Shown here one piece after another: positions 1 to 5,911 of a stretch of DNA of 64,000 nucleotides. The translations under genes and the position numbers were made by a program. Below the pieces are notes generated by a model, which worked only from the letters and a program-made list of their open reading frames with translations, searched no databases and was not told where the DNA came from. The DNA lies in NCBI GenBank assembly GCA_002423585.1, contig DIWS01000009.1, positions 70,938 through 134,937 of the forward strand, written 5' to 3'. How positions within the stretch are numbered: the first letter of the stretch is position 1; each line of letters starts with the position of its first letter. The DNA comes from Actinobacteria bacterium UBA6100 (GTDB lineage: Bacteria; Actinomycetota; Coriobacteriia; Anaerosomatales; Anaerosomataceae).

Positions 1-481
1 CGTAGACCAGGACCTTCTGTCCGCGAGAGAGTCCGCCCCGGCGCAGGGAGTGCATGGCAAGCAGTCCCCCATAGGGCAACGCCGCCGCGACGTCGTGAGT
101 GAGCTCCGGTGGCCGAAGCACGATCAGACCGTCTTCGGGCCAGCAGACGTATTCCGCGTACGTGCCGAAGAGATGCCGGTTGAAGCCGAGGACCTCGTCG
201 CCAACGCGGAAGGTGCGGCACTCCGGCCCGACGGCATCGACCGTGCCCGACAGCACCATGCCGAGGATGCGGCGTCGGGGCGCTGACCATCCGAGCGCGA
301 TGCGGGCCATCAGCTTGTATGCGGGACTGAGATCCAGTCCACGTACGTAGCAGTCGCTCGAGGTCACGGCTGTCGCCGAGATCCGGATACGGAGGTCGTT
401 TCCCCGCGGCACTGGCTCGGCCACGTCCTCGAGCCTGAGGACCTCCGGAGGGCCGTAGCGAGTGCAGACGGCCGCCCTCAT
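1..481 (-). CDS. MDR-family NAD(P)H:quinone oxidoreductase, N-terminal part (runs off left edge)
   Basis: Reading the minus strand from the ATG at 481 gives an open frame of 160 codons to the window edge. It starts MRAAVCTRYGPPEVLRLEDV, the typical opening of zinc-independent medium-chain dehydrogenases/quinone reductases. It continues with a GroES-like fold (VTSSDCYVRG, GTVDAVGPEC, VGDEVLG, GTYAEYV) and reaches ALPYGGLLAMHSLRRGG just before the cofactor domain. The family reduces quinones, enones or related electrophiles with NADPH. The start overlaps the stop of the upstream DUF4386 gene (ATGA), so the two are probably translationally coupled and share the TetR-controlled promoter. The C-terminal Rossmann domain lies outside the window. 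The substrate is unknown. Confidence 0.85.
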   Translation of the reverse strand, partial: MRAAVCTRYGPPEVLRLEDVAEPVPRGNDLRIRISATAVTSSDCYVRGLDLSPAYKLMARIALGWSAPRRRILGMVLSGTVDAVGPECRTFRVGDEVLGFNRHLFGTYAEYVCWPEDGLIVLRPPELTHDVAAALPYGGLLAMHSLRRGGLSRGQKVLVY

Positions 482-1269
482 GACGCGTCTGCCGCGACGG
501 ACGGTACTGCTGCGTAGGGCAGGTCAACTACCCGCACCACCGGTTCGGCGGCGATCGCGGACGTGTCGAAGCCCTTGGCTATCAACCACCCGGCGAGAAC
601 GAGCTCCTGCACGAAGATGGGGAATGCGAGCGGGATGTAGCTGGTGATGCGGTTGCCACTGAACAGCGAGAGCAGGCAGGCCGCGGTCAGCGCCAGTGTC
701 GCGATCATGCCGAAGCCCGACAGCCAGCGGGGCAGGAGCCGCGCCCGGAAGAACAACAGGTTGTAGAGGAACCCGCCGACGCAGAAGGCGAACACTCCCA
801 GCAACGACGCGGCGTAGGTACGCAGACTCAGGAGCGCGTCACCGATCGCCTGGAGCGATGCTCGGTCCGCTACCCCCGCCACGGCGAACTGCCCGCTGAG
901 CCTGAGCAGGGCCAGCAGACTCATGGCGCCGATCAGGTAGAACGTCGCTTCCAGCGTCCGGAAGACGACCGAGCCGAGTGCCATGCCCGCACTCGCCCGC
1001 TTTAGGACCTGGTACATCGCGACCGCGATGCCGGCGCACGCGAGCGCGCCGATGACCTTCGCGAGCACGCCCGCAGCCGCCAAGCCGCCGTGAGCGTAGA
1101 GCTGGGTCAGGTAGTCCGGACCGGAAAAGGAACGCAGGAGAGCGTCGCCTGCGAATCCGGCGACGTCTGCCACGATGAAGAGCAGGCCCGCGATCAGCGC
1201 CGCCCTGCGACTTGAACTCCTCCAGTCCAGCACCGCGTTCGGTTCGTGAACAGCATGATCCCTAGACAT
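478..1269 (-). CDS. DUF4386 family multi-pass membrane protein
   Basis: The 263-residue product has at least six hydrophobic segments, for example ALIAGLLFIVADVAGFAG, VLAKVIGALACAGIAVAMY, SLLGVFAFCVGGFLYNLLF and FGMIATLALTAACLLSLF. This matches DUF4386 membrane proteins. I start it at the ATG at 1269 because GAGGAGG lies about nine bases upstream; a longer frame exists but would run through the operator region. It is followed by the quinone-reductase-like gene with an ATGA overlap and faces a TetR gene, so it is probably the first gene of a TetR-repressed operon. Function is unknown; a role in tolerance to a small toxic compound is inferred only from context. Confidence 0.8.
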   Translation of the reverse strand: MSRDHAVHEPNAVLDWRSSSRRAALIAGLLFIVADVAGFAGDALLRSFSGPDYLTQLYAHGGLAAAGVLAKVIGALACAGIAVAMYQVLKRASAGMALGSVVFRTLEATFYLIGAMSLLALLRLSGQFAVAGVADRASLQAIGDALLSLRTYAASLLGVFAFCVGGFLYNLLFFRARLLPRWLSGFGMIATLALTAACLLSLFSGNRITSYIPLAFPIFVQELVLAGWLIAKGFDTSAIAAEPVVRVVDLPYAAVPSVAADAS

Positions 1270-1351
1270 CTCTTGGTTCCTCCTCTGGTCAGCTCCTGGT
1301 CGCGGCACCGAGCTCGTGTGGCCCGGGACGGCTCGAGCGAAGTTCGACGTA

Positions 1352-1399
1352 TTAACAGTGTTCATATGCCCACTGCGCACTCTCTGTTAACAGTGTTAA
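1352..1399. promoter_or_regulatory. Probable TetR operator pair
   Basis: The intergenic region between the divergent TetR and DUF4386 genes holds TTAACAGTGTTAA (1387-1399), a perfect 13-base palindrome, and TTAACAGTGTTCA (1352-1364), the same sequence with one change. Centres are 35 bases apart. Both copies continue with the same -TATG tail (ATATG / ATATG). The spacing and location between divergent start codons fit autoregulation plus repression of the DUF4386 operon. No other copies were seen in the window. Confidence 0.75.
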
Positions 1400-1472
1400 T
1401 ATGTCAAGGGCAGCACCGTGTGCGCCTGCCCCGGCCTAAGGAGGCGTCGTCATCGCTCGCACAACGGACAAC

Positions 1473-2117
1473 ATGAGGCCTCGGGAGACGCTCAATCGAG
1501 AGCGTGTTCTGTGCGCAGCCGCGGAGCTCGCAGACGAGCGCGGGATCGACTCGGTCACGATGCGAGCGCTCGGCCGGAAGCTCGGGGTCGAGGCGGCAGC
1601 GCTCTACAACCACGTGGCGGGCAAGGACGACCTCCTCGACTGCTTGGTGGAGCTGGTCGTCTCGGACATCGACGTGCCCATGGACATCGACTGGAAGGAG
1701 GCGCTGCGGCGCCAGGCCTCGTCGACGCGCGAGCTCTTCGCACGGCACACCTGGGCTGCGGCCCTTATCGACTCACGCGACCGAACCGGGCCGAACAGGC
1801 TGTCTCTTGCCGACCGGGTCCTGGGCGTGCTCATGAGGGCCGGGTTCTCCCCGGCTGAGGCTGCGAACGCGATTCTGATCCTCAACAGCTACACCTATGG
1901 CTTCGAGCGCGAGAGGCCCACACCCTCGATCCAGGGTGACGCAGTCGGTACTGAGGAGGCGCAAGAGATCTTGGCCGCGATCCCGGACGGGATGTACCCG
2001 AACGCGACCCGTGTGGCCATGGAGTACGCCGCGACGCTCTTCGATCTGGACGCGGCGTTCGACTACGGCTTGGGCCTGATCCTGGACGGTCTCGAGGGGT
2101 CGCTGGAACGAAGGTGA
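1473..2117 (+). CDS. TetR/AcrR family transcriptional repressor
   Basis: The 214-residue protein has an N-terminal TetR helix-turn-helix (RERVLCAAAELADERGIDSV ... MRALGRKLGVEAAALYNHV, residues about 8-50) and an all-helical C-terminal ligand domain similar to the TetR_C class (LLDCLVELVVSDI; AILILNSYTYGFE). It is divergent from DUF4386 and the quinone reductase gene and has palindromic repeats in between, so it probably represses itself and them. The best Shine-Dalgarno-like sequence, AAGGAGG at 1437-1443, is about 30 bases before this ATG, and no ATG/GTG/TTG lies at normal spacing. Either a rare start codon is used or translation starts weakly at 1473. It lies beyond the last recognised attC site and is probably chromosomal rather than a cassette. 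Confidence 0.85.
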   Translation: MRPRETLNRERVLCAAAELADERGIDSVTMRALGRKLGVEAAALYNHVAGKDDLLDCLVELVVSDIDVPMDIDWKEALRRQASSTRELFARHTWAAALIDSRDRTGPNRLSLADRVLGVLMRAGFSPAEAANAILILNSYTYGFERERPTPSIQGDAVGTEEAQEILAAIPDGMYPNATRVAMEYAATLFDLDAAFDYGLGLILDGLEGSLERR

Positions 2118-2197
2118 ACCCGTCTTCGACTGGCTACGTCGCCGCGGGCGCCACGACCGGTTCACGTCTCGACTCCGTGCGCCACACCCTCCGTCGA

Positions 2198-2283
2198 ACG
2201 CAACGTCCAGTGCTTCAGCCGCGAACGAGCGGCTTCAGTTCAGCCTAGCGCGTGCGTGAGTCGGCTGGAAGCACTTGTTAGAC
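2198..2283 (-). repeat. Integron attC site E (of the toxin-antitoxin cassette)
   Basis: Imperfect inverted repeat bounded by core sites GTTAGAC (2277-2283, plus) and ACGCAAC (2198-2204; the R' end is degenerate compared with the others). The arms read GTGCTTCCAGCCGA against GTGCTTCAGCCG on the two sides. The extra C and A on the arm next to 2283 are the two extrahelical bases of attC and place L'' there, so the cassette reads on the minus strand. Nearly identical to attC A. Confidence 0.85.
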
Positions 2284-2288
2284 CCACC

Positions 2289-2585
2289 CTACTCGTTCAC
2301 GCTGCCGAGCTCGAACAGGCGCCGATCATGGAGCACCGCCAGAATCGTGACCTGCTGATTATCCCAGTGATACGGCACACGATACGGATCCACCAAGACC
2401 TCGCGAATCTCAGGTCGCTGCAGCTCTGGGACGATCCGGCCGAGGTCGGGGAAGCGCTCGAGCGACCGTACCCGCTCCATAGTCTCATCGAGCCAGCGGA
2501 GTGCAGATGCGGGTCGTTCAGCCGCTATGTAGTCGACCGCCTCGTCGAGCATCGACTCCGCCTGACGTGTCCAAACGACCTTCAC
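2289..2585 (-). CDS. ParE/RelE-type toxin (integron cassette)
   Basis: This 98-residue protein has the ParE/RelE fold signature: MKVVWTRQAESMLDEAVDYI, then ERFPDLGRIVPE, a VLVDPYRVPYHW strand and a C-terminal LAVLHDRRLFEL strand. Such toxins inhibit gyrase (ParE) or cleave mRNA on the ribosome (RelE); which one applies cannot be told from sequence alone. It overlaps its antitoxin by four bases (ATGA), and its stop lies six bases before attC E, so the pair forms one gene cassette. Toxin-antitoxin cassettes are well known as stabilisers of integron arrays. Confidence 0.87.
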   Translation of the reverse strand: MKVVWTRQAESMLDEAVDYIAAERPASALRWLDETMERVRSLERFPDLGRIVPELQRPEIREVLVDPYRVPYHWDNQQVTILAVLHDRRLFELGSVNE

Positions 2586-2863
2586 TTGGCGAACCTCGCG
2601 CGGACGCGCGCCTCGACCTCGTCGTGCGGCACCACATCACCCTGGAGCATCTCCTGCTCCCCGGCGCGTACGGCTCGAAGGAGTGCGACCTCATCGAGCA
2701 ACCCCTCGTACACCTCGACGTCCATGAGCACAGCGGCGCTGCGACCGTGCTGTGTGAGAATGACCGGCCGTTTGGTGGCATGGACCTGATCCAGGACGGC
2801 CGATGTGTTCGCGCGGAACTCGGTGACCGGGCGGACATCGGTTGATGGGCGAAGCTGGACCAT
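2582..2863 (-). CDS. Phd/YefM-type antitoxin (integron cassette)
   Basis: The 93-residue protein has the Phd/YefM DNA-binding core (VRPVTEFRANTSAVLDQV, RPVILTQHGRSAAVLMDVEVYEGL) followed by a charged tail that would embrace the toxin (LLRAVRAGEQEM ... HDEVEARVRARFAK). It is the first gene of the cassette, preceded by GGAGGTG about five bases before the ATG. The AT-rich stretch just upstream (2885-2915) contains TAAAAT- and TATCTT-like elements and partly palindromic AATACG/CGTATC sequence. This suggests a cassette-borne, autoregulated promoter, as is usual for such modules. Confidence 0.87.
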   Translation of the reverse strand: MVQLRPSTDVRPVTEFRANTSAVLDQVHATKRPVILTQHGRSAAVLMDVEVYEGLLDEVALLRAVRAGEQEMLQGDVVPHDEVEARVRARFAK

Positions 2864-2942
2864 GGGGCACCTCCGATAAGATACGTTACTGCGTACATTT
2901 TACCGTATTCTTAACGGGATTCAAACCGCCCGACATGGTTGG

Positions 2943-3045
2943 GTCTAACGTCTCGGCGCTTCAGCTGAAGCGCCGCCCCCAAATCGCTTGCCACCCGAGC
3001 ATACCGCACACGGGCGGCGCTTTCTGCTGGAAGCGCTTGTTAGCT
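2943..3045 (-). repeat. Integron attC site D (of the PadR cassette)
   Basis: 103-base attC bounded by GTCTAAC (2943-2949) and GTTAGCT (3039-3045). Outer arms GGCGCTTCAGC and GCTGGAAGCGC pair with one unpaired G on the 3045 side. The centre is longer than in the other four sites and holds a second GGCGGCGC/GCGCCGCC pairing. Orientation is the same as in the other sites. It sits inside the 302-base gene-free stretch 2864-3165, which otherwise holds only the antitoxin promoter and the PadR operator. Confidence 0.8.
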
Positions 3046-3106
3046 TGGCCCCCGATCTGCGCGCGATCCATCCGGCCGCCACCTTCACCATGGGCTTGCG
3101 TCACCG

Positions 3107-3150
3107 CTACTAAGTGTTACTATGTAGCGGTACTCATTGTCGCTTAGTAG
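3107..3150. promoter_or_regulatory. Probable PadR operator
   Basis: Eight-base perfect inverted repeat CTACTAAG (3107-3114) / CTTAGTAG (3143-3150) flanking an AT-richer core with TACTATGTAG, 15 bases before the padR start. PadR repressors usually bind such dyads at their own promoter, so autoregulation is likely. Confidence 0.55.
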
Positions 3151-3165
3151 CATGGGGAGGTGCTC

Positions 3166-3495
3166 ATGGCCAAGCAGATGACCGAGATGCTCAAGGGCAA
3201 CCTCGAGGGCATCGTTCTCGCAATCCTGTCCGACCGGCCCGCGTACGGCTATGAGATCACAAGCCGGCTGCGGGAGATGGGCTTCGCCGACATCGCCGAG
3301 GGCACCATCTACGCACTGCTCATCAGAATCGAGCAGAAGGGGCTCGTCGACGTGGTGAAGACCCCGTCCGAGAAGGGGCCGCCGCGCAAGGTCTTCTCGC
3401 TCAACCTGCAAGGACAGGAGTACCTCAAGGAGTTCTGGACGACATGGAACTTCCTTGCAGACAGACTCCAACAGCTCCACCAAGGAGGCAGATAG
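3166..3495 (+). CDS. PadR family transcriptional regulator (integron cassette, reverse orientation)
   Basis: The 109-residue protein is a typical short PadR winged helix: LKGNLEGIVLAILSDRPAYG, YEITSRLREMGFADIAEGTI, YALLIRIEQKGLV, KVFSLNLQGQEYL. I start it at the ATG at 3166, with GGGGAGG five bases upstream, rather than the GTG six bases earlier. It lies between attC sites D and C but is transcribed against the cassette direction, from its own promoter. The next gene, DUF1048, follows after two bases. PadR-DUF1048 pairs are common in Firmicutes and Actinobacteria. Confidence 0.88.
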   Translation: MAKQMTEMLKGNLEGIVLAILSDRPAYGYEITSRLREMGFADIAEGTIYALLIRIEQKGLVDVVKTPSEKGPPRKVFSLNLQGQEYLKEFWTTWNFLADRLQQLHQGGR

Positions 3496-3497
3496 TG

Positions 3498-3872
3498 ATG
3501 GAAGACGCGTGGAAGAACGGTTTCGTGACCAAAGTGATCGGCGACAAGCGCCGCTGGCGGGCATACAAAGCGCGCGTGAAGCAGCTACCCACAGGCTATC
3601 GCGAAGCGGTCGACGCGATCGAGCGGTACCTGATGCTCTTCGGGGTGCTGGACAGCGACAACGCAGCCTCGCTATTCGAGGATATCGCCGACCTGTTCGA
3701 GCAGGCCGCGGCAGACGGCATGCCGATTCACGACATCGTGGGCGATGATCCGGTGGAGTTCGTCGAAGCGCTCATCCGGAACTACCCGCGGGGCGGGTAC
3801 GTCGACCACGAGAAGGCACGACTGGCCCGCGATATCGAGCAGGCAGAACGGCTGGTCAAGGGCTCAAGCTAA
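3498..3872 (+). CDS. DUF1048 family protein (PadR partner)
   Basis: The 124-residue protein has the DUF1048 pattern: KRRWRAYKARVKQLPTGYRE, AIERYLMLFG, LFEDIADLFEQAAADG, VGDDPVEFVEALIRNY. The family consists of small helical proteins almost always encoded beside PadR regulators; its role is not established. AAGGAGG inside the end of padR precedes the ATG at 3498, so the two genes are co-translated. The stop codon TAA lies inside attC C. It has no membrane segment or signal peptide. Confidence 0.85.
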   Translation: MEDAWKNGFVTKVIGDKRRWRAYKARVKQLPTGYREAVDAIERYLMLFGVLDSDNAASLFEDIADLFEQAAADGMPIHDIVGDDPVEFVEALIRNYPRGGYVDHEKARLARDIEQAERLVKGSS

Positions 3873-3954
3873 CGTCTCGGCGCTTCAGCTGCGCGCCGAA
3901 GCCCTCTCTTCGTAGCCTACACCGCGGCGCGTCAGCTGGAAGCGCTTGTTAGAT
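3867..3954 (-). repeat. Integron attC site C (of the zinc-ribbon/DUF2510 cassette)
   Basis: 88-base site bounded by AGCTAAC (3867-3873) and GTTAGAT (3948-3954). Aligning the arms gives GCGCTTCCAGCTGACGCGC (minus, from the 3954 side) against GCGCTTCAGCTGCGCGC (from the 3867 side). The extra C and A are exactly the two extrahelical bases of a canonical attC. The top strand is therefore the minus strand. Confidence 0.9.
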
Positions 3955-4623
3955 GGGCCCGCTGGGAGTCAGGACGTCTGCCGAAGGCACGCCTGCATCT
4001 GTGACGTGATCTGTCCACGCAGCCCCATCCCAGAACCGCATCTCATGCCTACCAGTAGGATCGGCCTTCCAGCCAGCCTCGGGAGTCGGCGGAACTGGGT
4101 TGGCATTGTCGCCTACGGCTGACTGCTGCACATCGGCGACAGCCTGACCTGCTGCCGTATCCCGCACGAGAGCCTTGTACTCACTGTTCTTGATCTTCTG
4201 CACCGACCCACAGTCGGCGCACCTGAAAGTCAGCGTATTCATGAAGGGCATCAGGACGGCACCCATCACCGACATAGCCAGGCCGAGAAGGATACCGACG
4301 CCGAAGGGGATGAGCATTATCCATCCCAAGATTGGTATCCAGAGCGATATGCTGAACGCAATGAGACTACTGGTGGTCATGACGGCGCCACTGCCGACGA
4401 AAGTGGCTGCGGGACTAGCTGCCCGCGTGTTGAGGGATCGGCACTCTGGGCAGGGGACCTTGCCGACGTAGATGTTCTTCGCTTTGGCAGTCTTGACCTT
4501 CTGGAAGCCCGAACCTTTCACGTGTTCCCCGCTTTCTCGTTGGGCATGACTCCAACCGTCTCGCTGCTGCGGCGCTGCGCCGAGCGATTCAGTCGTTGGG
4601 ATGCGTCCCCTTTGCGCTTGCAC
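3949..4623 (-). CDS. Zinc-ribbon membrane protein with C-terminal DUF2510 (integron cassette)
   Basis: 224 residues at most. It has a CPEC pair near residue 58, a long hydrophobic hairpin (ATFVGSGAVMTTSSLIAF; WIPILGWIMLIPFGVGILLG), a second CADC pair near 134, then a linker and a C-terminal DUF2510 motif (AGWKADPTGRHEMRFWDGAA, WTDHV). DUF2510 is a short Trp-rich module common in actinobacterial membrane proteins. The four cysteines split around the membrane hairpin suggest one zinc-binding site. The start is uncertain: the ATG at 4623 or a GTG near 4521 (VKGSGFQ). The stop lies in attC C. No function is known. The codon mix is visibly less GC-biased than in chromosomal neighbours. Confidence 0.7.
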   Translation of the reverse strand: MQAQRGRIPTTESLGAAPQQRDGWSHAQRESGEHVKGSGFQKVKTAKAKNIYVGKVPCPECRSLNTRAASPAATFVGSGAVMTTSSLIAFSISLWIPILGWIMLIPFGVGILLGLAMSVMGAVLMPFMNTLTFRCADCGSVQKIKNSEYKALVRDTAAGQAVADVQQSAVGDNANPVPPTPEAGWKADPTGRHEMRFWDGAAWTDHVTDAGVPSADVLTPSGPI

Positions 4624-4629
4624 TGCCCC

Positions 4630-4717
4630 ATCTAACGTCTTGGCGCTTCAGCTGCGGACCAAGCGCCTCTCTTTGTAGCCTACACCTCGCGCCGTCAGCT
4701 GGAAGCGCTTGTTAGGC
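4630..4717 (-). repeat. Integron attC site B (of the small membrane-protein cassette)
   Basis: 88-base site bounded by ATCTAAC (4630-4636) and GTTAGGC (4711-4717). Nearly the same sequence as attC C (GGCGCTTCAGCTG ... CAGCTGGAAGCGCTT), with the extra base on the 4717 side. Confidence 0.88.
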
Positions 4718-5098
4718 GGGGCTGTCGTGGAATTCCTGGGCGTCCGCCTGGGGACTGACCCCGAGGTAGCGCGGAGCCCGCTTGCGCTGCTGGCGAACAG
4801 TGGCTCCAGACGTAAGCCAGAAGAACATCGCACCGAACACTAGGAGCCAGCCGCTACCGGCGAGCATTCGCGGATCCGCGGACAGTACAACGCACGCAGC
4901 CAGAAGCACGACCACTTCAAGAGCCCACTGGGCCCGTGATGTCGTCTTCACCCAACCCGAGACCACTGCATCTCGACGAGCATCATCGGACGTGGTGCGT
5001 AAGGCTGCACGTGCCCTCCGAGTCACGACGAGGGTCACGACGACATACGCGAGACCTCCGATTGCACCAATCGCATAGCCCGCGAACGCAGAACTCAT
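4712..5098 (-). CDS. Small three-helix membrane protein of unknown function (integron cassette)
   Basis: From the ATG at 5098 the product is 128 residues with three hydrophobic segments: FAGYAIGAIGGLAYVVVTLV, ALEVVVLLAACVVL and GWLLVFGAMFFWLTSG. Basic residues lie between and after them (RRARAALRTTSDDARRDA; VRQQRKRAPRY). I do not recognise the family. An ATG 48 bases further upstream is possible but has no better ribosome binding site; GAGG lies about six bases before 5098. The gene ends inside attC B and starts shortly after attC A, as expected of a cassette gene. Small membrane proteins of unknown function are frequent cassette cargo. Confidence 0.65.
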   Translation of the reverse strand: MSSAFAGYAIGAIGGLAYVVVTLVVTRRARAALRTTSDDARRDAVVSGWVKTTSRAQWALEVVVLLAACVVLSADPRMLAGSGWLLVFGAMFFWLTSGATVRQQRKRAPRYLGVSPQADAQEFHDSPA

Positions 5099-5153
5099 CG
5101 AGCGCCTCACTTGGTTTGAAGCCCCGGAGCCGGGGCGATGCCCCATGTCCTCC

Positions 5154-5240
5154 GCCTAACGTCTCAGTGCTTCAGCCGCGAACGAGCGGCTCAATGTCAG
5201 CCTAGCGTGTGCGTGAGTCGGCTGGAAGCACTTGTTAGCC
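5154..5240 (-). repeat. Integron attC site A (of the GNAT cassette)
   Basis: 87-base site bounded by GCCTAAC (5154-5160) and GTTAGCC (5234-5240). Arms AGTGCTTCCAGCCGA / AGTGCTTCAGCCG show the extra C and A on the 5240 side. Almost identical to attC E across the outer arms and central spacer. Confidence 0.88.
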
Positions 5241-5757
5241 GCCCGCAGTCGACTAAGGCGTAGTCGATCTCGTCGATGATCTGGCCGTCTTTGAACACTC
5301 CCGCCCTGCTGATGCCCTCACGTACGAAACCGCAGCGCTCCAGCACGCGCATCGACGCCGGATTCCAGGCGAACACGGCCGCCTCAAGGCGACAGAGGCC
5401 GAACCTCTCCATGGCGTAGGGGGCGACGGCGGATGCCGCATCGGTCATGATGCCGCGACCCCAGTAGGGCTCGCCCAGCCAGTAGCCGAAGTCCGCCTTC
5501 TTGGAGAAGACACCCTCGCCAATCGAGACGCCGATGCCGCCCACCGCGTGACCATCGACTTCGATCGCCCAGTGAGTGGGCTCAGGCATCGCGGCCAGCG
5601 TCGCGAACCACTGGTGCGCGTCCGCGGCGGTGTAGGGGTGAGGGAACATGTGTGTGAGGTTGCGCCAGATGTTGCGGTTGTCCGCGTGACGAACGAGATC
5701 CGCCTCGTCAGCCGGCGACCAGTCACGTATGGCGCACTTGGAACAAGCCAGCTGCAT
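5197..5757 (-). CDS. GNAT family N-acetyltransferase, RimJ/RimL-like (first integron cassette)
   Basis: The 186-residue protein shows the RimJ/RimL-type GNAT pattern: IRDWSPADEADLVRHADNRN at the start, HWAIEVDGHAVGGIGVSIGE (beta strands), FGYWLGEPYWGRGIMTDA (acetyl-CoA loop), FGLCRLEAAVFAWNPASMRV, then LERCGFVREG. Such enzymes acetylate protein N-termini, small amines or antibiotics; the substrate is not predictable here. It is the cassette next to the integrase and the candidate attI, the position of the most recent insertion in classical integrons. Its stop codon lies within attC A. Confidence 0.88.
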   Translation of the reverse strand: MQLACSKCAIRDWSPADEADLVRHADNRNIWRNLTHMFPHPYTAADAHQWFATLAAMPEPTHWAIEVDGHAVGGIGVSIGEGVFSKKADFGYWLGEPYWGRGIMTDAASAVAPYAMERFGLCRLEAAVFAWNPASMRVLERCGFVREGISRAGVFKDGQIIDEIDYALVDCGRLTSASSRLTHTLG

Positions 5758-5772
5758 TCGACCCCCTGGTGC

Positions 5773-5911
5773 GGCTAACAGCCAATATCCAGACCATGTA
5801 ACAGCCTGATCATAGCTGTCATTTCTCCGTAATCACACCAAGTCCTACACTTCTCCCGCACTTCTGCAGTCTGTGTAAGCGCGTACCCGATCCCAGCACC
5901 CGCCGCCCCGC
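5773..5911 (-). other. Candidate attI recombination site and leader of the cassette array
   Basis: The 139 bases between the integrase stop and the first cassette contain the core site GTTAGCC on the minus strand (5779-5773), immediately before the GNAT gene. This is where an attI crossover (G^TTAGCC) would lie. No gene fits here. A TATGAT on the minus strand could be a -10 element, but its -35 is weak. The exact attI limits and the presence of a cassette promoter cannot be settled from sequence. Confidence 0.55.

Noticed and set aside
478..2117. TetR - DUF4386 - oxidoreductase as a sixth integron cassette
   Set aside because: No attC site is seen to the left of these genes within the window, and the divergent operon with its own operator looks like chromosomal flank.
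2864..3165. 302-base stretch without genes as a possible small RNA locus
   Set aside because: It is explained by the antitoxin promoter, attC D and the PadR operator; no terminator or other RNA structure was seen.
2198..5240. The five repeats as a CRISPR array or REP elements
   Set aside because: They are 86-103 bases, spaced by whole genes, and have attC core sites at both ends; no short regular spacers or cas genes are present.
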